Source: Candidatus Doudnabacteria bacterium RIFCSPHIGHO2_01_FULL_46_24 (GTDB taxonomy: Bacteria > Patescibacteriota > Doudnabacteria > UBA920 > O2-02-FULL-48-8). Taken from it: DNA of 35,887 nt. Positions 16,554 through 24,533 of the stretch are shown piece by piece. Below the pieces are notes generated by a model that was not told where the DNA came from, made no database searches, and saw only the letters and a program-made list of their open reading frames with translations. Where the stretch lies: NCBI GenBank assembly GCA_001777575.1, contig MFEL01000004.1:1-35887 (forward strand), given 5' to 3'. Each line of letters begins with the position of its first letter. Within the stretch, counting starts at the first letter, position 1. Made by a program: the position numbers and the translations under genes.

Positions 16554-17611
16554 GAAAGTCCGAGTAATGCACCGGCTGCTTTAATTATGACATAACTTAA
16601 TAAAATTGTCAGAATGCCGGCTGCCACCCACTTCATAGCATTCTTGGCTTGCGTGGTCTGCTCTTCCTCGCCGCCGGCCGTGATATAGCGAAAGCCATTG
16701 AACACCAACATCAAAACAGCAATCAAGCCCACCACCTGCAGAAACCGTTCCAGCCAGCTTTTAACGAACACCACGAAATCATCAGTAGCTAGGGGATTGT
16801 CGATGGCTAGGCCTTGCGGATTGTTGGGGTCAGGCAGGGTGCCGACGCCAAGAAGGTGCATCATGGCATTGGTCAGCACGAATGACAGCACAGCCATGAT
16901 GAAGCCATACACGGTCCATTTGAACGCGGTCTTGGCCCTGGTAATGCCTTCTGAATCGCCCTGGGAAGTGACCATGGCAAATCCGGCAAACGCCATGGCA
17001 ACAATGGGAATCAGTGAAGTAAACCCGGCAAAAATAAAAATCATCTTTATGGCCAGGGCCACGAGCGTTTCTGGCGCAGGGGACACTACTCTCCCCTGAC
17101 CATCTTTAGTTTCACCTATCGGATTGCAAAGCTCACTGCTGATATTGCCCGGATCGCAAGTCGCGGCAAAGGCTTGAGGGAACGGCAAGACTGAGGTTGA
17201 AGCGGGTGGCTTTGGCAAAAATTCCATGATCTGGTTGAAGTTCTTGCCGGTCATGGCTAAAACCGTGAAATTGATGAGCAAAAAGGCGATGATGATCAGA
17301 AAAAAACCGATGACCGCGTCCTTAAACGTGCCTTTGGCTTCCGTTAATTTCTCCTGGTTGCCATAAGCCGCGACCATGCCATACGAGCCCCAGAACATGA
17401 AAAACATAGCCACAATCCAGGAAATGCCCACGAAAAAGTTGATGACCCTCATGGTCAGAACAACCAAGTGCGGCAGGGTGCATTCATTATTGCTCCCTCG
17501 CTGGCCGCAGGGGACCAGGCCTGTCTCACCCTGGGCAGCAACAAAACTAAATACAGTCAACCCCAGCAAGACCAAACAAATGGAAAGAATAAATTTATTT
17601 TTCATTATCAT
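16550..17611 (-). CDS. Multi-TM protein with three tandem pilin-like modules
   Basis: Modules: GSYGMVAAYGNQEKLTEAKGTFKDAVIGFFLIIIAFLLI; AGFAMVTSQGDSEGITRAKTAFKWTVYGFIMAVLSFVLT; NGFRYITAGGEEEQTTQAKNAMKWVAAGILTILLSYVII. Confidence 0.75.
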   Translation of the reverse strand: MIMKNKFILSICLVLLGLTVFSFVAAQGETGLVPCGQRGSNNECTLPHLVVLTMRVINFFVGISWIVAMFFMFWGSYGMVAAYGNQEKLTEAKGTFKDAVIGFFLIIIAFLLINFTVLAMTGKNFNQIMEFLPKPPASTSVLPFPQAFAATCDPGNISSELCNPIGETKDGQGRVVSPAPETLVALAIKMIFIFAGFTSLIPIVAMAFAGFAMVTSQGDSEGITRAKTAFKWTVYGFIMAVLSFVLTNAMMHLLGVGTLPDPNNPQGLAIDNPLATDDFVVFVKSWLERFLQVVGLIAVLMLVFNGFRYITAGGEEEQTTQAKNAMKWVAAGILTILLSYVIIKAAGALLGLS

Positions 17612-18909
17612 TCTCGCAAAAAGACGTTAACTTGGGCGGCACCGTTTTTGATCGCGTCTTGCGGCTTGAAATTGCGCAAAATCACATCGTCAATCATGCG
17701 GCCAAATATCCCCTCAAATTTGCCCACATCCTTTTTGTAAACCGACTTGGCGATCAAGGCGCCGTTGGCAAACGGCCCTAAATTCTCATCCTCCTGCTGC
17801 TGGGCCAAAATGTCGCGGCGCGAGGAGGGCAGTGGATGCTTGGCGTAATATCCTTGCAGCGATTCTTTCTGGCTGATGAAATTGAGGAAACTCCAGGCCA
17901 ATTCCTGATTGGCGGAAAATTTGGAAACTGCCTCGCCCCAATAGTTGGCATAATTGGCCTTAAGGAAATTGCCGCCAATTTGTGGTAAATCGGTCACCGC
18001 CCAGTTAAGCGCGGGCCCGCGGCTTTGGATGACCGGGCGCATATAAGAATATGACAGCATTAGCCCCAGGCGGCCGGCGACGAATGCGTCCACGCTTTGG
18101 TCCGAGCGCGTGTTCCAGGTGTAGGTTTTTTTGGCAGCCTGGGCGAATTGCGTATAAAACTCCAAAGCCATCGCCCCCGGATTGAATATCTCGCCGCCGG
18201 GCAAATTCTGCTGGGCGTCGAACCGCACACTGTTCAAATCATCAGCGTAAAACACGGTGCCGTTTTGGAGCATGAGCATAAGCACAATGTCCACCGCGCG
18301 GTTGATATTTTGGGATGTGCCCAGCGCTATGCCGGAGCGGTCAAAAATACCTGGCTGGGTTTGCTTGGTAATCTTGTACACTGCCGCCACCACCTCGTCC
18401 CAAGTCTTAGGCACGGTAGTGACGCCGGCGGAATTGAGGATATCCTTGTTGTAATACAAAGCCAGGGCATCAACGCTTAGAGGGATAGCGTAGATTTTGC
18501 CGTCCTTGATGAAGTCGCCGCTTACCGCGTCCACGAAAGTTTCCTTGTAGAGGCGAAAATTAATCAATTTCTCGGGAGCTGGCGAGAGCTTGTCGATGTG
18601 TTTGGGCAGCCAGTCGTTGTGGATGGAAAAAATGTCCGGCGTCCGGCCGGAAGCGATGGCGTCAACCAGTTCTGCCTCGTAGTCTTCCGCATTTTTCTTG
18701 ACGAACGTGACAGTGACGTTTTTGTTGAATGATTGGAACTGGGAAATGAGGTCAGCGACGCTTTCGTTGTCCTCAAACGTCTTCCACCAGATCAGATTAA
18801 TCTGTTCCCCGCTCTGCTTCGGCCCCTTACTGCCGCTGCTAAACACCAAACCCAAAATCACCAGCAAAACCAGGATCGCGCCGCCGATTATATAATATTT
18901 TTTTGGCAT
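17608..18909 (-). CDS. Extracellular solute-binding protein (family 1-like), N-terminally TM-anchored
   Basis: INLIWWKTFEDNESVADLISQFQSFNKNVTVTFVKKNAEDYEAELVDAIASGRTPDIFSIHNDWLP...YAIPLSVDALALYYNKDIL. Confidence 0.85.
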   Translation of the reverse strand: MPKKYYIIGGAILVLLVILGLVFSSGSKGPKQSGEQINLIWWKTFEDNESVADLISQFQSFNKNVTVTFVKKNAEDYEAELVDAIASGRTPDIFSIHNDWLPKHIDKLSPAPEKLINFRLYKETFVDAVSGDFIKDGKIYAIPLSVDALALYYNKDILNSAGVTTVPKTWDEVVAAVYKITKQTQPGIFDRSGIALGTSQNINRAVDIVLMLMLQNGTVFYADDLNSVRFDAQQNLPGGEIFNPGAMALEFYTQFAQAAKKTYTWNTRSDQSVDAFVAGRLGLMLSYSYMRPVIQSRGPALNWAVTDLPQIGGNFLKANYANYWGEAVSKFSANQELAWSFLNFISQKESLQGYYAKHPLPSSRRDILAQQQEDENLGPFANGALIAKSVYKKDVGKFEGIFGRMIDDVILRNFKPQDAIKNGAAQVNVFLRE

Positions 18910-18960
18910 TTTTTTGATTTCAAATTTGGAATAAGTTGTTTTTATTCTACAATAAGCGGG

Positions 18961-19845
18961 CTAAAATTTCAAATTTTTGAGATACTGACCAAAATCTTCC
19001 CGCAGATCATCGTGCTTGAGGCCAAACTCCACCACGGCCTTTAAGTATTCCAATTTGTTGCCGCAGTCATAATAGCGGGAATTTTTTATTTCAATGGCGT
19101 GGACTTTTTTGCCGGCCTGCATCAGCTTGTTAACGCCATCCACATAATACAGCTCTTGGCCTTTGCCGATGGTTTCCGGGACCGAAGCTTCCAACGCGTC
19201 AAAAATATCCGGAGTAAAAATGAATCCCGAAACAATGGCCAAATCCGATGGGGCGTTGTCTGGCCCGGGCTTTTCCACAAACTTAGCAACATCAATAACG
19301 CCGTCAGCGATTTCGGCGCCGCCGACGTAGCCGTATTTTTTGGTGTCCTCCGGTTTGGATGTGCGGATGCCGGACAAAATGGTCGTGCCGTATTTTTCGT
19401 ATGCGGCAATCATCTGCTTGGTCCGGGAAGGTTCGGCAGCAATGAAATCATCTCCCCACAACATAAGGACCGGTTCGTCGCCGACCACTTCCCGAGCCAC
19501 CAGCAATGCGTGGCCGTTGCCCAGAGCTTCCTTCTGCCTGACATACACAAAATCGCAAAGCTCGGAAATTTTCCGCACCTTTTCCAGCAAATCAAGCTTG
19601 CCGTCCTTTTCCAGCCGCGCCTCCAGTTCAAAATGGCGATCGAAATGGTCCTCGATCGCGCGCTTATGCCAGCCGGTGACCAAAATAATCTGCTCAATGC
19701 CGGCATCCACAATCTCTTCCACTACGTATTGGATAACCGGCTTATCTACGATGGGCAGCATTTCCTTGGGCTGCGCCTTGGTCGCCGGCAAAAACCTCGT
19801 TCCAAATCCAGCCGCCGGTATTACCGCTTTTCGGACCTTCTTCAT
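18961..19845 (-). CDS. galU: UTP--glucose-1-phosphate uridylyltransferase
   Basis: KAVIPAAGFGTRFLPATKAQPKEMLPIVDKPVIQYVVEEIVDAGIEQIILVTG. Confidence 0.95.
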   Translation of the reverse strand: MKKVRKAVIPAAGFGTRFLPATKAQPKEMLPIVDKPVIQYVVEEIVDAGIEQIILVTGWHKRAIEDHFDRHFELEARLEKDGKLDLLEKVRKISELCDFVYVRQKEALGNGHALLVAREVVGDEPVLMLWGDDFIAAEPSRTKQMIAAYEKYGTTILSGIRTSKPEDTKKYGYVGGAEIADGVIDVAKFVEKPGPDNAPSDLAIVSGFIFTPDIFDALEASVPETIGKGQELYYVDGVNKLMQAGKKVHAIEIKNSRYYDCGNKLEYLKAVVEFGLKHDDLREDFGQYLKNLKF

Positions 19846-19892
19846 GTGGATAAATAATTAAATTGCCCCTTTATTCTAGTATCTTTTTGCTC

Positions 19893-19921
19893 TTGACAAT
19901 AGGTGAACGATCGTTTACCAT
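19893..19921 (+). promoter_or_regulatory. lexA promoter with LexA-box-like operator in the spacer
   Basis: TTGACA (19893-19898), 17 bp, TACCAT (19916-19921). Near-palindrome GGTGAACGATCGTTTACC (19902-19919) contains GAAC-N4-GTTT. Confidence 0.75.
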
Positions 19922-19936
19922 TACACCAGGAAGTTC

Positions 19937-20103
19937 ACCCCGTTAGAAATAAACAAATCAAAACGCTTAATAACAGACTTAAGATACTGTTATTATCAAA
20001 GCTCCTGAAAATCCAGGAGTTTAGGCTCAAAAATTTCTAACGGGGTAAAAACGAAGAAATCGGTGCCATTCTGCCGCCGCCTTGAGTGACACTGATTTCT
20101 TCG
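19937..20103 (+). ncRNA. Structured lexA leader / candidate ncRNA
   Basis: 14-bp ACCCCGTTAGAAAT/ATTTCTAACGGGGT stem enclosing TAATAACAG/CTGTTATTA and CTCCTG/CAGGAG hairpins, then CGAAGAAATCGGTG/CACTGATTTCTTCG. Confidence 0.5.
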
Positions 20104-20161
20104 CCCTCTTCCTCTCCCCCATTTCCCATTACCCCCTTTACACCCCTTATTCCCTTTTTTT

Positions 20162-20776
20162 ATGAACCCCTTAAGCCCCAAACAACAAAACCTTCTCGAC
20201 TTCTTAAAAGACCAGGTTCAGTCCACTGGCCTTCCTCCTTCTCTTTCGGAGATCGCGCAAGCCTTAAAACTCAGATCCAAAAATGCTGTCTCAAAACTTC
20301 TCAAGTCCCTGGAACAGAAAGGCTTCATCCGGCGCTCTGGCAAGGCTCGCGGCATTGAAGTGCTAAACCCCGAAGGCGAGCCGATTGGCCGGGGACTCTT
20401 AAGTGTTCCTCTGCTGGGCCGGATCACCGCGGGCATCCCAATGCTGGCTGAGGAACAAATTGAGAATTGGCTCAATTTGCCAGTCAGCTTGGTCCGCGGC
20501 AGGAGAGATGTCTTCTTGCTGAAAGTGGTGGGCATGAGCATGAAAGATGCCGGCATTCTGGACGGCGATTTAGTCTTGGTCAAGCAGCAAAAAATCGCAG
20601 ACGTCGGCAACATCGTAGTGGCGTTGTTACAGGACGAAGCCACGGTCAAACGGCTGGTCAAGAAAGACGGGAAGTTTTATCTCAAAGCCGAAAACAAAGA
20701 ATATCCCAATATCTACCCTGAGCATGAATGGTCGATCCAGGGGAAAGTAATCGGAGTCATTAGAAACATGGAGTAA
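20162..20776 (+). CDS. lexA: LexA repressor
   Basis: N-terminal wHTH LSPKQQNLLDFLKDQVQSTGLPPSLSEIAQALKLRSKNAVSKLLKSLEQKGFI; cleavage site ITAG; Ser in GMSM; Lys in ATVKRL. Confidence 0.95.
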   Translation: MNPLSPKQQNLLDFLKDQVQSTGLPPSLSEIAQALKLRSKNAVSKLLKSLEQKGFIRRSGKARGIEVLNPEGEPIGRGLLSVPLLGRITAGIPMLAEEQIENWLNLPVSLVRGRRDVFLLKVVGMSMKDAGILDGDLVLVKQQKIADVGNIVVALLQDEATVKRLVKKDGKFYLKAENKEYPNIYPEHEWSIQGKVIGVIRNME

Positions 20777-20777
20777 C

Positions 20778-20960
20778 ATGTCCGAATTCGAGAAACAAAA
20801 ATTCAGCTTGATGGCGGAGCTCAAAACCTTGTGCGCGCATTGCCGAAACGAAGTGGCGCACAATTGCCGCATCCAAACCATCGCTGACCAAATCAACCAA
20901 CTGCGCGGAGTCCCGCTTATTGTCAACGACAGATTCAATGGGCTATTAATACTTAAATAA
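20778..20960 (+). CDS. Small hypothetical protein (60 aa) between lexA and DUF3276-like gene
   Basis: Starts 2 nt after the lexA stop with GGAG upstream; co-directional. Confidence 0.55.
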   Translation: MSEFEKQKFSLMAELKTLCAHCRNEVAHNCRIQTIADQINQLRGVPLIVNDRFNGLLILK

Positions 20961-20971
20961 GGACTAACCAT

Positions 20972-21208
20972 ATGGAATTTGCGCCAGCGCTGTTTTCCAC
21001 CAAGGTTTCCGCGGGACGACGCACTTATTTCTTCGACGTAAAAGCCGCTAAAAACGCCAAGCCCTTCCTCAAGATCACCCAGTCGGAAATCAACGGAGAG
21101 GAAAAGAAAAAGAGCTATCTGAATATCTTTGAGTCAGAGATATCAGGATTCGGTTCAGCGGTTCGCGAAGCAGTTGCTTTCGTCAACCAAACCAAAAAAG
21201 AGGCTTGA
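20972..21208 (+). CDS. DUF3276/PUR-like nucleic-acid-binding small protein
   Basis: LFSTKVSAGRRTYFFDVKAAKNAKPFLKITQSEI...: resembles the PUR-domain DUF3276 family. Confidence 0.7.
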   Translation: MEFAPALFSTKVSAGRRTYFFDVKAAKNAKPFLKITQSEINGEEKKKSYLNIFESEISGFGSAVREAVAFVNQTKKEA

Positions 21209-21227
21209 TAAAAACAAGCCTCTTTAA
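21199..21227 (+). terminator. Intrinsic terminator after DUF3276-like gene
   Basis: AAAGAGGCTTGATAAAAACAAGCCTCTTTAA. Confidence 0.75.
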
Positions 21228-21265
21228 TGTTCAATTAACAATTTACAATTTTCAAGTAATTATCA

Positions 21266-21649
21266 ATGGATCAAGAAAACAATAAAGGCAAAAAATACGA
21301 TTTAGCCGAGAGAACTTCGGTATTCTCGGAGAACCTGATTGAATTTTGTCGATCCCTAGAAACAAATAGAATTGATCAAACCATCATAGTACAGTTAGTT
21401 CGGAGCGGAACCAGCATTGGGGCCAATTACATGGAAGCAACTAACGGGTCTTCCAAAAAAGACTTTATTAACAAAATCAATATTTGCAAGAAGGAGTCTC
21501 AGGAAACAAAATACTGGCTCCGTTTAGTATTAAAACTTTGTCCTGATAAAAAGCAAAAAATAAATATACTATCAACGGAGGTATATGAGCTACTGCTTAT
21601 TTTTCAGAAAATCATTAGCTCATCAAAACGAGATAAAATTGAAAATTAA
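21266..21649 (+). CDS. Four-helix bundle protein (23S rRNA intervening-sequence protein family)
   Basis: FSENLIEFCRSL...QLVRSGTSIGANYMEATNGSSKKDFINKINICKKESQETKYWLRLV: IVP/S23 family signature. Confidence 0.88.
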   Translation: MDQENNKGKKYDLAERTSVFSENLIEFCRSLETNRIDQTIIVQLVRSGTSIGANYMEATNGSSKKDFINKINICKKESQETKYWLRLVLKLCPDKKQKINILSTEVYELLLIFQKIISSSKRDKIEN

Positions 21650-21684
21650 TTGATCATTGATAATTGAATATTGAAAAATAAAAT

Positions 21685-23205
21685 ATGACAGCAAAAGTTT
21701 ACTCTGCTACGCTTGTGGGCTTAGATGCCCAGCCAGTGGAAGTGGAAGTTGACATCTCCTCGGGCTTGCCGAAAGTGATTGTGGTTGGGCTTCCTGACAC
21801 GGCCATCCAGGAAGCCCGAGAACGCGTCAAATCAGCCATCAAAAATTCCAACGCCATTTTTCCCCCAAGCCGCGTGGCCATCAATTTAGCGCCCGCTGAT
21901 TTGCCCAAAAACGGCACCCATTTTGATTTGCCTATTGCCATTTCCATTCTTTTGAATTCCGGGCAAATTTTCTTTGAGCCGAAAGGCAAGCTCTTTATCG
22001 GTGAATTGGCGCTGGACGGCAAGCTCCGTCCGGTTTCCGGCATTCTGCCAATTGCGCTCATGGCCAGGAACTTGGGTTACAGAAAACTTTTCATCCCAAA
22101 AGATAACGCCAAAGAGGCCGGGCTGATTGACGGCATTGATATCATTCCCGTCACTGATCTTTATCAAATCATCGGCTATTTGCAAAATCTCATCAAAATC
22201 AAATCTTTACCTAAACCCAATTGGAACGAAATTCTCAAATCACCGGAAATTTCTTTTGACATGAAATTCGTGAAAGGCCAGGAATCAGCCAAACGCGCCC
22301 TGGAAATCGCGGCGTCCGGCGGCCACAATGTCCTGCTCTCAGGCCCCCCTGGCACTGGCAAAACCTTGCTGGCCAAGGCTTTAAGCTCGATCCTGCCGAG
22401 ACTGACTGTAACCGAGGTTTTGGAAATTACCAAAATTTACAGTGTCGCCGGACTTTTGAATTCCCAAAACAACCTCGTTACCACCCGACCGTTTCGAAGT
22501 CCGCACCATACTTCGTCTTCGATTGCGTTAGTCGGCGGCGGCTCCATTCCCAAGCCAGGAGAAATTTCCCTAAGCCACCGCGGCGTGCTCTTTCTGGACG
22601 AGTTTCCCGAATTCGGTCGGGCGGTCCTGGAAAACCTGCGCCAGCCGCTGGAGGATGGAGTAGTGACCGTGGCTAGAGCCGCGGCAACCACGGTTTTTCC
22701 GGCCCAATTCACTCTAGTGGCGGCCCAGAACCCCTGCCCTTGCGGCTATTTTTCCGATCCCTCCAAGCCATGCATCTGCTCCCCTTCCCAGATCATGAAG
22801 TATCAGAAAAAAATCTCCGGCCCGCTGCTGGACCGAATTGACCTGTGCGTGGAAGTCGGCAGGGTGGAATATGACAAACTCACGGCTGAAGGGGTGGCGG
22901 AATCTTCGGACAATATCCAAAAACGCGTGCAGAAAGCCAGGGACATCCAAACGGAACGCTTCAAAAACCACTCTAAAATAAAAACGAACTCCGAAATGAC
23001 CATTAAGGAGATCAAAGAGTTCTGCATTCTTTCAGAAAAAGAAAAAGAATTTTTGAAAGCCACGGTGGTCAAGATGTATCTCTCGGCTCGGTCCTATCAC
23101 CGCATTCTAAAGCTTTCCCGCACCATTGCCGACCTCTCCGGGTCAGAAAACATCGCCGTCAATCATCTGGCCGAAGCAATCCGATACCGCCCAAAGGTTG
23201 AATAA
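21685..23205 (+). CDS. comM: YifB/ComM family Mg chelatase-like AAA ATPase
   Basis: PVEVEVDISSGLPKVIVVGLPDTAIQEARERVKSAIKNS, GPPGTGKTLLAKALSSILP, RPFRSPHHT, QNPCPCGYFSD. Confidence 0.95.
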   Translation: MTAKVYSATLVGLDAQPVEVEVDISSGLPKVIVVGLPDTAIQEARERVKSAIKNSNAIFPPSRVAINLAPADLPKNGTHFDLPIAISILLNSGQIFFEPKGKLFIGELALDGKLRPVSGILPIALMARNLGYRKLFIPKDNAKEAGLIDGIDIIPVTDLYQIIGYLQNLIKIKSLPKPNWNEILKSPEISFDMKFVKGQESAKRALEIAASGGHNVLLSGPPGTGKTLLAKALSSILPRLTVTEVLEITKIYSVAGLLNSQNNLVTTRPFRSPHHTSSSIALVGGGSIPKPGEISLSHRGVLFLDEFPEFGRAVLENLRQPLEDGVVTVARAAATTVFPAQFTLVAAQNPCPCGYFSDPSKPCICSPSQIMKYQKKISGPLLDRIDLCVEVGRVEYDKLTAEGVAESSDNIQKRVQKARDIQTERFKNHSKIKTNSEMTIKEIKEFCILSEKEKEFLKATVVKMYLSARSYHRILKLSRTIADLSGSENIAVNHLAEAIRYRPKVE

Positions 23206-23207
23206 AC

Positions 23208-23231
23208 CCCGCACCAGAGCCCTGGTGCGGG
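23208..23231. terminator. Convergent 10-bp hairpin between comM and the PRPP-synthetase-like gene
   Basis: CCCGCACCAG-AGCC-CTGGTGCGGG. Confidence 0.6.
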
Positions 23232-23255
23232 ATAAAAAAGAACCCCGTCTGACCC

Positions 23256-24317
23256 TCAAGACAGGGTGCCCAAAACGCTAACCAGGCTCTGCACGATCAC
23301 CGGCGCCATAGAAACCGGAATGATTCGGCCTCCAGTCGAGCCTTCGTACTCGGTTTCGTCGTGGCCGCGAGGACGTGTGTCCCCAAACCAAATGGTATCA
23401 AACGGCTGGAGTTCACCGAACGGAAACAGCGCCATTTTCCAGCCCGGCGAGCACACCGGATGGGTGGCGATGAGCCGCACACTGGCTATGCGGTTGAGCT
23501 TGAGACGATGGGCCGTGCTGCACGAGGTCCGGCCGGTGGATAATTCGTCTTCGCGCATGAAGGCATGACATTCGGCCAAATCATTCAGGTCACAGGACAC
23601 CAAAGCCGCGTCATCACCGAATATCTCTGCAACCTTGTCCAGGAAGCGCGAATCTTCCACCAAATGCACCTCGTTATTCTGGCGCAGTTTGGGGCTAGCG
23701 CACATCTGCAGCCCCATGGCCTTGGCCATCCTCAGCGAGCGAATGATCGAACCAAGATCCGGCGAATAAAACCGAACTCGGTCCTTGCCCAAAGCCGCCA
23801 CGACTCCAGAGATAGCTTCTACGAACACCTTGGTCGGATCTGCAATCCACAGCTTGAGTCCGAATTCGTCGCAGAATTCTTGCGTCTTTTCTTCGGAGTG
23901 GGGTTCACAGACGACGAGATGATCCACGCCCCAACATTTGAGGTCGCGGATGAACCATCTCAGCCTGGTGATTTCGTTGTTCTTCTCCTCATGGTCCTGC
24001 CGCCGAAACGGCAGAAACCCAAGGATGAGCGTGAGCGTCTTCGCGCCATACTGCAGTTTGCACGCCTTGATCAGATCCGCCATTTCTGATCGGATCCTGG
24101 TAGTGATAGGGCACGCAAACAGCAACACGTGCTTGTCGCTGATTTTCTGCGGCTCATCCAGACAAAAGCCCGGCTCCCCATCTGACCAGGTAGAATGCCA
24201 GATGTGAGAAAACCGCAGAGTCAGACTTGCGGTGCGGTTGAGGATATTAACCACGCGCGCATGAAACGAATGATGGCCTGTCGTTCCGTAGACCATCAAC
24301 TTCTCGCTGCTGATCAT
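23256..24317 (-). CDS. Divergent ribose-phosphate pyrophosphokinase (PRPP synthetase)-like protein
   Basis: ATG at 24317 after GGAGGAGG. LGFLPFRRQDH (cf. PYxxYxRQD), VRFYSPDLGSIIRSLRMAKAMGL (cf. VVxPDxGGxxRA), ALVSCDLNDLAEC at the PRPP-loop position, IATHPVCSPGW. Confidence 0.6.
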   Translation of the reverse strand: MISSEKLMVYGTTGHHSFHARVVNILNRTASLTLRFSHIWHSTWSDGEPGFCLDEPQKISDKHVLLFACPITTRIRSEMADLIKACKLQYGAKTLTLILGFLPFRRQDHEEKNNEITRLRWFIRDLKCWGVDHLVVCEPHSEEKTQEFCDEFGLKLWIADPTKVFVEAISGVVAALGKDRVRFYSPDLGSIIRSLRMAKAMGLQMCASPKLRQNNEVHLVEDSRFLDKVAEIFGDDAALVSCDLNDLAECHAFMREDELSTGRTSCSTAHRLKLNRIASVRLIATHPVCSPGWKMALFPFGELQPFDTIWFGDTRPRGHDETEYEGSTGGRIIPVSMAPVIVQSLVSVLGTLS

Positions 24318-24389
24318 TGATCTCCTCCTCCAAAGAGGGAAACAGCAATCATAACAACATAGCACGAGCTATTAAATTGAGCAAACATA

Positions 24390-24411
24390 AAAAGCCAGCT
24401 AGCTGACTTTT
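24390..24411 (-). terminator. Terminator after tRNA-Ile
   Basis: Minus AAAAGTCAGCTAGCTGGCTTTTTATGTTT. Confidence 0.6.
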
Positions 24412-24421
24412 GCATTTGTAA

Positions 24422-24498
24422 TGGTGGGCATGCCTGGACTCGAACCAGGAACCGTTCGGATATAAGCCGAATGCTCTAACCAGTTGAGCTACATGCCC
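24422..24498 (-). tRNA. tRNA-Ile (anticodon TAT), CCA encoded
   Basis: GGGCATGTAGCTCAACTGGTTAGAGCATTCGGCTTATATCCGAACGGTTCCTGGTTCGAGTCCAGGCATGCCCACCA; anticodon stem TTCGG/CCGAA, loop CTTATAT. Confidence 0.92.
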
Positions 24499-24533
24499 CC
24501 GTCGCAATATTATATTTAATTTTTGCTATACTT

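Noticed and set aside
19099-19857. 252 aa plus-strand ORF antisense to galU
   Set aside because: galU is unambiguous on the minus strand; the antisense frame is a compositional shadow.
21266-21649. Diversity-generating retroelement accessory (Avd-like) locus
   Set aside because: The four-helix-bundle fold is shared by IVP and Avd families, but no reverse transcriptase or TR/VR repeat pair is visible; called IVP only.
24504-24532. Plus-strand promoter TGCTATACT near 24524
   Set aside because: No acceptable -35 and no plus-strand gene downstream; probably chance AT-rich sequence.
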